Source: Photobacterium sanctipauli
GTDB lineage: Bacteria; Pseudomonadota; Gammaproteobacteria; Enterobacterales; Vibrionaceae
DNA: 64,000 bases
Reading direction: 5' to 3'
NCBI RefSeq assembly: GCF_003026495.1
Contig: NZ_PYMA01000002.1
Location: 434,001 to 498,000, forward strand
Part shown: in pieces, positions 51,644 to 61,008 of the stretch
Position numbering within the stretch: position 1 is the first letter of the stretch
Layout: each line of letters begins with the position of its first letter
Made by a program: the position numbers and the translations under genes
The notes under the pieces: model-generated
Told to the model about the DNA's origin: nothing
Seen by the model: the letters and a program-made list of their open reading frames with translations, nothing else
Databases searched by the model: none

Positions 51644-54016
51644 ATGAGCGTCAGCCTAAAAGGGGAGTGGGTGGAGAAAACAGCTACTGAAGTACAATCG
51701 ACAACGGAGAACGCATCGGCTAAAACCGGTGGGTGGCTTAATGTCGATAAGTGGCTGGTGCCTTTTTGCTTGAGTGATAAGTTCAAGTTTGCCACCCGTG
51801 TTGCGGTTAGCTTGACCTTTGCTTATCTATTTCCGATGGCGATGGGTTGGCCGCAGCCGTCTACAGCAGCCACCACTGTGATGCTGATTGCTTCTACCGG
51901 TAGCCGCCGAGAGTCATTTGCTAAAGGGACGCTGAGGGTATTAGGCACCATCGCTGGTGGCATTATTGGCTTGTTGTTGGTAGGTGCATTTGCCCAAGAC
52001 CGTTTCCAATATATGTTAGCGGTGTCGGTGGTTATCACCGTTATTTTCTATATTCGTTCCGCTTATCTGAAAGACCCAACTCTGTTTATGCTTACCGGTG
52101 TCATGATACTGATGATGTACAACGGAGGCGATGCCGAAGGGGCTTTTCTTTATGGTATTGAGCGCACCTTCATGACCGTATTCGGTGTGGTGGTGTATAC
52201 CGTCGTCGGGGTTTTTTTGTTTCCGCCCAAGGTTGAACAAAACTTGCACCAGTTGGCTAATGCACTCACCCAAGCCCAGTTAAAGTTGTTTAGTACGATG
52301 AGCGCGCTACCTCAAGAGGAAGACGAAACAGAGCAACTTGGCCAGCAAGCTAGTGGCAAAGAGGAAGGGGCGGAAGCCCTAGCGATGGGTCATGAACAAG
52401 ACAGTGATTCAGAACAAGCGGAGGAAGAAGATCAAGCAAGCCCCCCTCCGACTGTAGCTGAGCTGAGTAAGCAGCTATTTGAAGCGCAACAAGCGTTTGA
52501 AACCCGTTACCATACGATTAACGCCGATTGCAGCGAGATTTCGGCTTATAAAAAAGAGTGGGATGGCACACTGGCTCTCTATCAGAAAGTGACGGAGCTA
52601 TTGTTGTTTGCTGCTAAGGAGCAATCCCGCTCTGGTGGACATCCATCCGAGTATATACAGGATTTTCCAGCGCTGCGCGATGAAGTGGTTGAGCTATTCG
52701 AGCAGGTGCCTACAGCCTGGCAAAGCCAAGAGGTGCAAGAGCTAAAAGCCTTTTCTCCGATAGAGTCTGATAAGGCGCACCTCGCGCAATCAAGCCATTT
52801 ATACCGTGGCGAAGCCATCAGTAGCTTGTTCTTGTTTAAACGACTGCGTGAAAGGCTGGCAGAGTTATATAGCTGTATCAGTAGCATTGATTCAGTCACA
52901 GGACGAGTAAAGTTTGATCTGCCAAGCTTAAAACAAATGCCGGACTTTAATTGGTGGGATGCCGAGAATGCCAAAACTGCAGTAAAGGTGTTTTTGACGT
53001 ATTGGTGTTCGGCCTTGTTTTGGATCTATTTCAATCCGCCGGGGGGCTATAATTTTATCGTATTTAGTACCTTGTTCGCCTCCATTCTTTCTTACTTGCC
53101 GATCCATCCATTTTTATTGTTTATTTTGTTTACTTTGGGGTTCATATTTTCAGTACCCGCTTACGTATTTATTCTTCCCCAATTGACGCTCGGCTCTGAG
53201 CTCGCCATTTTTATGTTCATATATACGTTTGTAGGTTTTTATGTCTTCAAGGGGCCGATCACCATTTTCTTTTTGCTCGGGATGTTCACGCTCGGGATTA
53301 ATAACACCATGGTTTACCATTTCGGTATCACCATCACCATAGTTAGCTTGTTTTACTTGGTAGTGATTGTGGTAGTGATGTCTTATTACTTCCCGTTTTC
53401 ATCACGGCCTGAGCATTTGTTATTGGTTTTCAGGGAACGTTTTTTCCGCCATGCACATGGCATTATTACCCTGCAACAGCATGATAAATTGTCTTTTTTT
53501 CGAAAAATACAGCTGGTTTGGCGTATTGCGACCATGAAAGTCGCGCACAAGAAAATGACTATTTGGAGTACCAAAGTCGATACTAAATATTACGCACCTG
53601 TAACCGTAGAGGCGCTGGCGAGCTTCAATCAGCAATGTGATGTTTTTCAGCACCACCTAATGACATTGGTGATGGCCGAAAAAAAATTGGTGGTTAATCC
53701 ACTGGTGCAAAAAGCACGACAAAAATACCGTGACCAAATAATCCCAGCAATTGCACACAGTCTTGCGGTTGATAGCCCTTATTCGAAACAAGACAGTGCA
53801 GCGTCACTGGGTGATATTCGCCAAGACTATAACGACTTAGAACATCAGCTTGATCATTATTTTGATTCCCTTGAAGGAGACACGTATTCAAATTCAGACA
53901 TTGCAGGTTTCTATATTTTTCTAAACTTGAAGAAAAATATATTTGAATCATTGATCACCTGTAAGCAATCCCATGACGACATTTCATGGGATACCTTAGC
54001 AGGCAAGAAGTTTTAG
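51644..54016 (+). CDS. FUSC-family inner-membrane efflux protein (AaeB/YccC type)
   Basis: 790 residues from ATG 51644 (GTG 51671, with AGGGGAG just before, is an alternative). Two blocks of about five to six spans (about 45-200 and 440-600) are separated by a large cytoplasmic region. This FUSC layout is shared with AaeB, which exports aromatic carboxylic acids. The linker contains a strongly acidic, Glu/Asp/Ser-rich patch (about 225-265), unusual for the family. The C-terminal cytoplasmic part is helical. It is the first gene of a six-gene operon with an outer-membrane factor, DUF1656 and HlyD-type adaptor. Confidence 0.86.
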   Translation: MSVSLKGEWVEKTATEVQSTTENASAKTGGWLNVDKWLVPFCLSDKFKFATRVAVSLTFAYLFPMAMGWPQPSTAATTVMLIASTGSRRESFAKGTLRVLGTIAGGIIGLLLVGAFAQDRFQYMLAVSVVITVIFYIRSAYLKDPTLFMLTGVMILMMYNGGDAEGAFLYGIERTFMTVFGVVVYTVVGVFLFPPKVEQNLHQLANALTQAQLKLFSTMSALPQEEDETEQLGQQASGKEEGAEALAMGHEQDSDSEQAEEEDQASPPPTVAELSKQLFEAQQAFETRYHTINADCSEISAYKKEWDGTLALYQKVTELLLFAAKEQSRSGGHPSEYIQDFPALRDEVVELFEQVPTAWQSQEVQELKAFSPIESDKAHLAQSSHLYRGEAISSLFLFKRLRERLAELYSCISSIDSVTGRVKFDLPSLKQMPDFNWWDAENAKTAVKVFLTYWCSALFWIYFNPPGGYNFIVFSTLFASILSYLPIHPFLLFILFTLGFIFSVPAYVFILPQLTLGSELAIFMFIYTFVGFYVFKGPITIFFLLGMFTLGINNTMVYHFGITITIVSLFYLVVIVVVMSYYFPFSSRPEHLLLVFRERFFRHAHGIITLQQHDKLSFFRKIQLVWRIATMKVAHKKMTIWSTKVDTKYYAPVTVEALASFNQQCDVFQHHLMTLVMAEKKLVVNPLVQKARQKYRDQIIPAIAHSLAVDSPYSKQDSAASLGDIRQDYNDLEHQLDHYFDSLEGDTYSNSDIAGFYIFLNLKKNIFESLITCKQSHDDISWDTLAGKKF

Positions 54017-54024
54017 GGGGCTTG

Positions 54025-55692
54025 GTGGCAGGCTATATTCGACTCAAGAGTTCAATCATCAGTCTTATGATGCTATCGGGGTGTACCGTATTGGGTCCTG
54101 ACTTTGAAGGTGTCGAGCCTGTGGCTTTGCCTGAGCAGTGGCAGCAAGTGGATTATATTGATAGCAGTTGGAAAACCGCTAAATGGTGGCAGCAATTCAA
54201 TGATCCCGTATTGAATGAGTTAGTTAATCAAGCTGGGCTGCAAAATTTGGATCTTGAAGCTGCCGGGTTACGGATCTTGCAAGCACGAGCGGCCGTGGGT
54301 GTCGCGGATTCGTTTCAGTTTCCTCAGCGCCAAACGGTCTCGGGGAGTTTGGCAAAGATATATCAAAATGAAACCACATTGGATAACGCGACGGTCAGCT
54401 TTGATGCGGGGTGGGAGCTGGATGTGTGGGGGCGTTATGCAAGGGGGATAGAATCGGCGGAGGCCGGATTGTATGCATCGATTGCTTCCTATCACGATAT
54501 CTTGGTGACCATTACAGCAGAAGTGGCGCGAAACTATATTAATTACCGCACTTTCCAAGAGCGGGTGCTGCTGTCGGAACGTAATATTGATATCCAAAAG
54601 CGGGTGACACGAATTACCGAGATCCAATATGAATCGGGCAATGTTACCGAGCTTGATGTTCAGCAAGCGAAAACCCAGCTCTACAATACCCAATCGGCGC
54701 TGCCAGCTTTGAAGATCGGAATGATCCAGTCGCGCAACGCCCTTGCGGTATTGCTAGGGATCTTACCGGCTGAGGCTGAATTGTTGTTAAGCGATCCCGC
54801 AACCTCAGCCAAGATCCAAGCCTTTGATAATAAATACGAGCACAGCAGAAATCGGCGGTTGGCCGAAAGCTATGATCAATACTCGCTAATTCCGCCGGTG
54901 CCAGCCGTGAGCACCTTAGTTGATGCCAATTTGGTGCTGCGCCGGCCAGATTTACAGTTAGCCGAATTACAAGCCCATGCTCAGAGTAGCCAGATAGGCA
55001 TTGCCGAAGCCGATCTTTATCCTCAGTTTTCACTGTTTGGTGCCATTGGTATTAATAGTACGGTTCAAGCCGGCAATGACTTTAGTTTTAGCGACTCGCT
55101 TAATCTATCCCTAGGGCCTGCGTTTAGTTGGAATATCTTCCAATACGGCAGGGTGAAAAACAGCATCCGTATCGAAGATGCCAGATTCCAAGAAACACTC
55201 ACCAACTATAACAAGCAAGTATTATTGGCCGTGCAGGAAGTCAGCACGGCATTGTCGTCATATCAGTTGAACCTTGAGCAAAAAGGGCTGGCATTCAATT
55301 CGGTGGATGCCTCGGTCAGGGCATTCAATATCTCGTTGACCCAGTACGAGAACGGGCAAATTACCTTTGAGCGTTTGTTGAACTCGGTCGAAAAAATGAC
55401 TCGTAGCGAAGATACCTACGCGCAAGTGAAAGGGAGCGTCGCCAATCAGGTTGTTGCCCTTTATAAATCATTGGGCGGCGGCTGGGAGGCTGAAACCGGT
55501 AAGCCATTTGTTAAGCCTGAAATCAAAGAGCAGATGCAGCAACGTACCGACTGGGGGGAGCTACTCGATGACACCACTGTTCCGGTGATATCACCGCAAT
55601 CTGTTCCCAAGGCTAAATCGCCCTTTGGTGAGCCTATCGATCCTAGTCAGCAAGATTACCCCTTTAAACCAGAATCGACAGGAGGATCATAA
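54025..55692 (+). CDS. Outer-membrane efflux lipoprotein (NodT/OprM type)
   Basis: 555 residues from GTG 54025, chosen because AGGGGG lies 4 bases upstream and the resulting leader ends in a lipobox, LMMLSGC (Cys20); an ATG at 53986 would overlap the FUSC gene. It shows two repeats of the TolC-type helical and beta-strand fold (WWQQFNDPVLNELV, SFDAGWELDVWGRYARG, VDANLVLRRPDLQLAELQAHAQ, GPAFSWNIFQYGRVKN). It forms the outer-membrane channel for the FUSC/HlyD pump. The C-terminal 60 residues are a proline-rich, low-complexity extension. Confidence 0.9.
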   Translation: MAGYIRLKSSIISLMMLSGCTVLGPDFEGVEPVALPEQWQQVDYIDSSWKTAKWWQQFNDPVLNELVNQAGLQNLDLEAAGLRILQARAAVGVADSFQFPQRQTVSGSLAKIYQNETTLDNATVSFDAGWELDVWGRYARGIESAEAGLYASIASYHDILVTITAEVARNYINYRTFQERVLLSERNIDIQKRVTRITEIQYESGNVTELDVQQAKTQLYNTQSALPALKIGMIQSRNALAVLLGILPAEAELLLSDPATSAKIQAFDNKYEHSRNRRLAESYDQYSLIPPVPAVSTLVDANLVLRRPDLQLAELQAHAQSSQIGIAEADLYPQFSLFGAIGINSTVQAGNDFSFSDSLNLSLGPAFSWNIFQYGRVKNSIRIEDARFQETLTNYNKQVLLAVQEVSTALSSYQLNLEQKGLAFNSVDASVRAFNISLTQYENGQITFERLLNSVEKMTRSEDTYAQVKGSVANQVVALYKSLGGGWEAETGKPFVKPEIKEQMQQRTDWGELLDDTTVPVISPQSVPKAKSPFGEPIDPSQQDYPFKPESTGGS

Positions 55693-55901
55693 TGGAAATG
55701 CCTCATGAGCTTGCTTGGGGAGATGTCTATTACTCGCCATTTTTACAGGTGTTGGTGTTGGCAGTAATTGCGGCATGGGTAACAGTGGGCGTCATGAATA
55801 AAACCCGGCTTTCACGGTTAATTGCTTTTCCTTCGGTAACATTTCTGGCGATCACCGTGTTTTATGTTGTTGCCATCGATGCCTTCTATTTGAAGTTTTA
55901 G
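55692..55901 (+). CDS. DUF1656 (AaeX-like) small membrane protein
   Basis: 69 residues with two membrane spans (about 17-35 and 45-65). It begins with a polar segment that fits DUF1656 (ELAWGDVYYSPFLQ). DUF1656 proteins sit next to FUSC and HlyD genes in the E. coli aaeXAB operon and similar sets. The start overlaps the previous stop as TAATG with AGGAGG just before it. It is thought to be an accessory membrane subunit of the pump, with no proven role. Confidence 0.88.
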   Translation: MEMPHELAWGDVYYSPFLQVLVLAVIAAWVTVGVMNKTRLSRLIAFPSVTFLAITVFYVVAIDAFYLKF

Positions 55902-55909
55902 GTGTGAAT

Positions 55910-56821
55910 ATGAAAAAGATAAAAAAGCTATTCGTAGTCGCGCTGAACTTATGCATTATCGCTGGCGCGGTGTATTTGGGTTACCTCAAGTATGAAGAGT
56001 ACTTTGCTAATCCTTGGACGCGAAATGGTCAGGTGCGGGCGAATATTGTCAAGATTGCGCCACGGGTCTCCGGCCCAATCGTCTATGTTGCGGTGAAAGA
56101 TAATCAGTTTGTCCGCAAGGGTGAGCTGCTGTTTCAAATTGACCCCAGTACCTATGAAGTCGCGCTTTCTCAAGCAGAGGCCTCGCTAGAGCGGGCAAAA
56201 ATCAGCTCCCGTGGTAAGAAAATCGAGTACGACCGCTTGTTAGATATTCAAGCAAAAGACAGGGGGGCGGTATCTCTGAAAGATTTAACCCGCCGCCAAA
56301 TCAGTTACGAAGAATCCCTTATTCAGATCAAAGTGGCCGAAGAAAAGTTGCGTGGGGCAAAACTGAATATGGCGTTTACCCAGGTGCATGCGTCAGTTGA
56401 TGGCTATGTGTCGAATATCGACATTCAACAAGGGACGCAAGCGGTGGCAAACCAACCCTTACTGGCGCTGGTGGATGTGAACAGTTTTTGGGTATTCGGC
56501 TACTTCAGGGAAAACCAGTTAGCCAATATCCAAATTGGCGATGAAGCCAAGGTGACTTTGATGGCCTATCCCGAGCAACCCATAGAAGCGGTGGTAGATT
56601 CGCTTGGCTGGGGGATAGCCCCCCAAGACGGTTCAGTGGGTTATAACTTGCTACCCAATGTCAATCCGGTCTTTCAGTGGATCCGTTTGGCTCAGCGTAT
56701 TCCGGTCAGGATCACCCTGAGTGAGCTGCCGGAAGGCGTGAACTTACGCTTTGGTATGACGGCTTCCATCATGGTATTGCAGGACGATCAACAGCCACAG
56801 CCAGATACGGCAGCAAGATAG
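55910..56821 (+). CDS. HlyD-family periplasmic adaptor (AaeA-like)
   Basis: 303 residues from ATG 55910. An N-terminal membrane anchor (about 7-24) precedes a lipoyl-like domain split by a helical hairpin. Landmarks are NGQVRANIVKIAPRVSGPI (about 40-58), DNQFVRKGELLFQIDPSTYEVALSQAEASLERA, and VHASVDGYVSNIDIQQGTQAV. It bridges the FUSC protein in the inner membrane and the outer-membrane channel encoded just upstream, so the operon encodes all three layers of a tripartite pump. AGGTG lies 5 bases before the start. Confidence 0.92.
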   Translation: MKKIKKLFVVALNLCIIAGAVYLGYLKYEEYFANPWTRNGQVRANIVKIAPRVSGPIVYVAVKDNQFVRKGELLFQIDPSTYEVALSQAEASLERAKISSRGKKIEYDRLLDIQAKDRGAVSLKDLTRRQISYEESLIQIKVAEEKLRGAKLNMAFTQVHASVDGYVSNIDIQQGTQAVANQPLLALVDVNSFWVFGYFRENQLANIQIGDEAKVTLMAYPEQPIEAVVDSLGWGIAPQDGSVGYNLLPNVNPVFQWIRLAQRIPVRITLSELPEGVNLRFGMTASIMVLQDDQQPQPDTAAR

Positions 56822-56830
56822 GAGTAAAGC

Positions 56831-57505
56831 ATGGCAAGAAAAATTACTGTACAAAACAACTTCTATTACCTGACCTTAGCACTGGTTGTTTTACTGGTGA
56901 GCTCTTCGCTGGAGTTGGTGTTGCGGGTGGGTTGGTTGGATCTCGTATTGCAGCTAATCACTACAACAACCTTCATTATTTGCTTGATGAGCTTACGTTT
57001 TGATAGTGGTTGGTATCGCTTTCTTATGACCTTGTTAGTGCTGTGGGTCATTATGGCTGTCATCAAGAATGTGTTTGGTTTTTACCAGACTGATATTTTC
57101 ATGCTGATACTGATGTTCAGCTTCTTCTTTGGCACCTTTAAATCCATTGCCCGGCAAATATTACTTACCGGCTCTATCGACACCAACAAGGTGGTGGGGT
57201 CACTTGCACTTTTCTTGTTGCTAGGGCTGATGTGGGCCATTGCCTATCTATTTATTCTTGAGTTCTCGCCAAACGCATTTACCGGTATGGAGCATAAGGC
57301 CTGGGGAGAGAACTTTGCCAATGCGGCTTATTTTAGTTTTGTAACACTAACCACCTTGGGTTACGGCGATATCAGCCCGGTATCTCCCGTTGCCCAGGTG
57401 ATTGTCTATTTGGAAGCCATTGCGGGAGTGTTCTATATGGCTATCGTTGTGGCGAGTTTAGTAGGAGCGGCGAGCCAAACTAATCAGGATAAGAATGATG
57501 AATAA
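56831..57505 (+). CDS. Potassium-channel-like membrane protein
   Basis: 224 residues. Several spans (about 12-30, 38-55, 63-80 and 88-105) precede a two-span ion-channel domain of the Ion_trans_2 type with pore loop and selectivity filter TTLGYGDISP (about residues 175-184). The filter is a perfect potassium-channel signature. There is no C-terminal RCK or cyclic-nucleotide domain. Its place inside an efflux operon is unusual; a role in membrane potential or volume during export is only a guess. It overlaps the next gene by 11 bases. GGAG precedes the ATG. Confidence 0.88.
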   Translation: MARKITVQNNFYYLTLALVVLLVSSSLELVLRVGWLDLVLQLITTTTFIICLMSLRFDSGWYRFLMTLLVLWVIMAVIKNVFGFYQTDIFMLILMFSFFFGTFKSIARQILLTGSIDTNKVVGSLALFLLLGLMWAIAYLFILEFSPNAFTGMEHKAWGENFANAAYFSFVTLTTLGYGDISPVSPVAQVIVYLEAIAGVFYMAIVVASLVGAASQTNQDKNDE

Positions 57506-58628
57506 ACAACTTGAAAGTAAACAGAGCAGTATTTTCGTCAGTAACATGGTTGAGTCTGCTATCCGCATAGGCTTGTTGTTTATGCTGATCGTTTGGACCT
57601 ATGACATTGTGAAGCCATTTATTATTCCGGTGCTATGGGGTGCGATTATTGCTGTTGCTCTAATGCCGATCACCATGAAGTTGGAAGGAATGCTAGGAGG
57701 TAAACGGGGGCTCGCTGCAACCATTCTTGCTCTATTAGGTGTTGCGATATTAATTGTGCCAATTGTTGTGGTATCTGGTTCGCTGTATGACGGCGGGGTG
57801 GCGCTAACAGCGATGCTTCAAGAAGGCTCGGTGACGATACCAAGGCCGACCCAGCGGATCGCTGATATTCCTTTAATTGGTGACAAGCTTTTTGAAGTTT
57901 GGAATTTGTTTGCCACCAACCTTGAACATGCGGTTGCCCGTTTCTTGCCCGAAATCAAAGCCGGGGCGAGCACCATTGCCGGCTGGTTGGGCAGTAGTTT
58001 AGCCACCATCATCATGTTCATGATTTCATTGCTGATTGCCGCAGGCTTTATGGCGCATTCAGATTCCATGGCCTCAGCTGTTAGGGCGGTGTCAATCCGC
58101 GTTGTCGGTCAGCATGGCGAAGAATGGGCGAGTCTTACCGCAGCAACAGTGCGCAGTGTGCTGTTAGGTGTCGTTGGCGTCGCCTTTATCCAGTCTGTCT
58201 TGATTGGTGCCGTTATGTTCGTGTTTGCTGTGCCAGCGGCTGCGGGCATTACTTTAATTGTGTTTATTTTCGCGATAGCTCAGTTACCAGCGTTGCTTGT
58301 GGTATTACCCGTAATTCTCTACATGTATTCGGCGGAAGATTCAACCACGGCCACTATATTTACGGTATTAGTATTAGTGGCGGCGTTATCGGAAAATATT
58401 TTGAAGCCTATGTTGATGGGGCGTGGGGTATCGATACCGATGCCGGTGATTTTAATTGGTGCCATTGGTGGGATGATCTCGGCGGGGATTATCGGTTTGT
58501 TCCTTGGGGCCGTCGTACTAGCTATTTGGTACGAGCTGTTCATCACTTGGGTCAAAATGTCGCCGCAAGAAGAAGAGGCGGCTAACGAGGCCGATGAAAC
58601 GCCAGCCGTTCAGTCTGACTCGGACTAG
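57495..58628 (+). CDS. AI-2E family transporter (PerM/TqsA/YdiK type)
   Basis: 377 residues, with 7-8 spans and the family pattern PFIIPVLWGAIIAVALMPI near the start and LSENILKPMLMGRGVSIPMPVILIGAIGGM near residue 300. Members include TqsA (autoinducer-2 export) and other proteins thought to be sodium/proton antiporters. The name does not prove autoinducer transport. The C-terminus is a long acidic tail (PQEEEAANEADETPAVQSDSD). It starts inside the channel gene (translational coupling) and ends the six-gene operon, followed by a terminator. Confidence 0.87.
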   Translation: MMNKQLESKQSSIFVSNMVESAIRIGLLFMLIVWTYDIVKPFIIPVLWGAIIAVALMPITMKLEGMLGGKRGLAATILALLGVAILIVPIVVVSGSLYDGGVALTAMLQEGSVTIPRPTQRIADIPLIGDKLFEVWNLFATNLEHAVARFLPEIKAGASTIAGWLGSSLATIIMFMISLLIAAGFMAHSDSMASAVRAVSIRVVGQHGEEWASLTAATVRSVLLGVVGVAFIQSVLIGAVMFVFAVPAAAGITLIVFIFAIAQLPALLVVLPVILYMYSAEDSTTATIFTVLVLVAALSENILKPMLMGRGVSIPMPVILIGAIGGMISAGIIGLFLGAVVLAIWYELFITWVKMSPQEEEAANEADETPAVQSDSD

Positions 58629-58643
58629 CCCTCGCTTCACCTG

Positions 58644-58688
58644 AGCTGGAATATTGATTGTTTTTATGACTTTCGTATTCCAGCTTTT
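58644..58688 (+). terminator. Terminator after the efflux operon
   Basis: AGCTGGAATA (58644-58653) pairs perfectly with TATTCCAGCT (58676-58685), followed by TTTTC. The loop is 22 nt. Confidence 0.7.
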
Positions 58689-58766
58689 CATTATTTGTAA
58701 TTCGAATAATTACTCTATACTGGTTAGACATGTAATGGATAACGACAACAACAGGATGTGGCGGTA

Positions 58767-59717
58767 ATGGGTAATTTTTTTGATAAAGCTAGACGGGCGA
58801 TCAACCAGTTAGAAGTGATGGTTAATACCATTTCCATGCCCAAGGTAAAGGCGGATGAAGAAAACAAGAGTGCCCCGCTGACAGACCAATCGAGCAGCTT
58901 GAACAACAAAACAGTATTTATCAGTGGTGGCTCCCGCGGTATTGGCTTTGCCATAGCAAAACGTTGTGCACAGGAAGGGGCAACCGTGGTGATAGCGGCA
59001 AAAACTGCCGAGCCCCACCCAACTTTACCCGGCACCATTTATACTGCTGCTGAAGAAATTAATCAGTTAGGCAAAGGGAAGGCCATTCCGGTTGTGTTAG
59101 ATATTCGGGATGAAAACGCCATTGCCAGTGCAGTCGAGCACGTGGTGGCTCAAACGGGTGGCATTGATGTAGTGATCAATAATGCCAGCAGCATCCACTT
59201 GCAGAATATGGAAAATACCCCGAGTAAACGCTTTGATTTGATGTTTTCGATAAATGTGCGTGGCACTTTTTTGTTAACCCAAGCTTGCTTGCCGTATTTA
59301 CGCCAATCTTCAAACCCGCACATCGTGACACTTTCGCCACCGATTGATCTAAGCCCACAATGGTTTAAGAATTATGGGGCTTATACTAGCTCGAAATTCG
59401 GTATGTCGATGATGACCATGACCTTTGCCAATGAGCTAAAAGAATACGGCATTGCTGCTAACTCGCTGTGGCCTAAAACCACCATTGCGACCTCGGCCAT
59501 TGCCCACATGAAAAACGGTAAGAAGATAATGGAGCACTCGCGCCACCCTGCCATCATGGCTGATGCCTGTTATGAAATCATTACCCGAGAATCGACCCAG
59601 TGCACAGGACAATTTCTTATTGATGAAGAGGTATTGCAGCACCAAGGTGTAACGGATTTTTCGGAGTATGCCTGCAAGCCCGGCGCCAGCCTTCAGCGAG
59701 ATTTATTTTTAACGTAA
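58767..59717 (+). CDS. Short-chain dehydrogenase/reductase (HSDL2-like)
   Basis: 316 residues from ATG 58767. After an N-terminal extension of about 45 residues the classical SDR domain begins. The cofactor loop is ISGGSRGIGFAIA (about 52-64), then VINNAS, and the catalytic YxxxK is in YGAYTSSKFG. The insertion with AKTAEPHPTLPGTIYTAAEEI is characteristic of the HSDL2-like group, whose bacterial members probably act on fatty acyl or hydroxy-fatty substrates. The N-terminal extension is polar with a short amphipathic helix. It stands alone; GTPase genes follow after 148 bases. Confidence 0.85.
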   Translation: MGNFFDKARRAINQLEVMVNTISMPKVKADEENKSAPLTDQSSSLNNKTVFISGGSRGIGFAIAKRCAQEGATVVIAAKTAEPHPTLPGTIYTAAEEINQLGKGKAIPVVLDIRDENAIASAVEHVVAQTGGIDVVINNASSIHLQNMENTPSKRFDLMFSINVRGTFLLTQACLPYLRQSSNPHIVTLSPPIDLSPQWFKNYGAYTSSKFGMSMMTMTFANELKEYGIAANSLWPKTTIATSAIAHMKNGKKIMEHSRHPAIMADACYEIITRESTQCTGQFLIDEEVLQHQGVTDFSEYACKPGASLQRDLFLT

Positions 59718-59865
59718 TTGGCTAATGGTTCATTGCTTAGCTGTCTATATGGTGAATAAACGCTGACTTTGTAGTAAAGAAAGTGGCTTTACTTTCCTAA
59801 CGATAACATTGGTTTGTTATAGTCAGTCATGAATACCATGATTTGGGTGTAACAGAGGAAGTATC

Positions 59866-61008
59866 GTGTCTGTACAGCAGTTTTTTAAGCAGGTATACCA
59901 ATACATAACGCCATCGGCTGATGATGATTTTCAGCCGTTGGCCGAGCAATGGAAGTCGCAACTACCCACCTTATGGCTGCTGGGTAAAACAGGAGCAGGC
60001 AAGTCCTCACTCATTGAAGCCGTGACCGGTGATAGCTCGGTCGATATTGGCAATGGTTTTCAACCGTGTACCCAAGCATCAATGGCCTATTCCTTTCCCA
60101 TCTCTAATCCGCTTATTCGATTTCTAGATACCCGTGGTTTATCAGAAGCAGACTATGATGCCAGCGAAGATATCGCCCTGTGCCAATCGCAAAGCAATGC
60201 ACTGATTGTCGTGATGAAAGCGGAAGAACCAGAGCAGAGCGATGTGGTTCGGGCATTAAAGCAGATCCGAAAAGACGGGCAAATTAAACAGTTGCTGGTG
60301 GTTCACACCGGGGTATTAGCGATAACGCCTGTGCAACGCACCCAAGCAATAGCGCATAACCAGCAGCAAGTAGAAGCTGTTTGGGGAGAAGAATGCCCAC
60401 ATGCCAGTGTTGATTTTATTGATGCTAGCTTTGATGCCAACGCTGACGCTGATAGCTTCTATGGTCAACAGTTATTAGTGCAGAGCCTGACAGATGTGAT
60501 GCCAATGCTTTATATGCTATTGGATAGCCAGCAGCATAAAACCCATGAAGCAGAGAACTTTGCCAAGCTGAAAAGTGAAGTGATGTGGTATGCCAGTACT
60601 GCGAGTGCGTCAGATGTGCTGCCAGCTGTGGGCTTAGTCAGTGTGCCTGCTATTCAGGGCAAAATGCTACACAGTTTAGGCTGCCATTACGGGGTTGAGT
60701 GGAACAAGCAGCGCTTTACCGAGTTTGCCAGTTTGCTCGGCGGCAGTTTTGCCGTGAAATACCTAACAAAATTAGGGGTACGCCAAATTGCAAAGTTTAT
60801 TCCGGTGTATGGCCAAACCATTGGCAGTGCCGTGGCCGCAGCTATCAGTTTTGGTGTGACTTACGCAATTGGCCGCGCTGCTTGTATGTATTTGTACCAT
60901 ATCAGTAAGGGCGAGCCGGTATCACCCGATGAAATCAAAGCCGTATTCGAAGCTGCGTTAAAACAAGCAAAGGAGAGCCGAGAGAAGCATGAAGCGAACA
61001 ACGAATAG
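59866..61008 (+). CDS. Membrane-associated GTPase with DUF697-like C-terminus
   Basis: 380 residues from GTG 59866, with GAGGAAG upstream. P-loop GKTGAGKSSLIEAVTG (40-55), a G2-like threonine in PCTQASM, and G3 DTRG near residue 87 show a TrmE/Era-type GTPase. The G4 position reads VVHTG in place of NKxD, so base specificity may be relaxed. The C-terminal third (about 245-345) is hydrophobic, with the DUF697 pattern (LPAVGLVSVPAIQGKMLHSLG, GQTIGSAVAAAISFGVTYAIGRAAC). It overlaps the next GTPase gene by 20 bases. The pair probably works together at the membrane; function unknown. Confidence 0.82.
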   Translation: MSVQQFFKQVYQYITPSADDDFQPLAEQWKSQLPTLWLLGKTGAGKSSLIEAVTGDSSVDIGNGFQPCTQASMAYSFPISNPLIRFLDTRGLSEADYDASEDIALCQSQSNALIVVMKAEEPEQSDVVRALKQIRKDGQIKQLLVVHTGVLAITPVQRTQAIAHNQQQVEAVWGEECPHASVDFIDASFDANADADSFYGQQLLVQSLTDVMPMLYMLLDSQQHKTHEAENFAKLKSEVMWYASTASASDVLPAVGLVSVPAIQGKMLHSLGCHYGVEWNKQRFTEFASLLGGSFAVKYLTKLGVRQIAKFIPVYGQTIGSAVAAAISFGVTYAIGRAACMYLYHISKGEPVSPDEIKAVFEAALKQAKESREKHEANNE

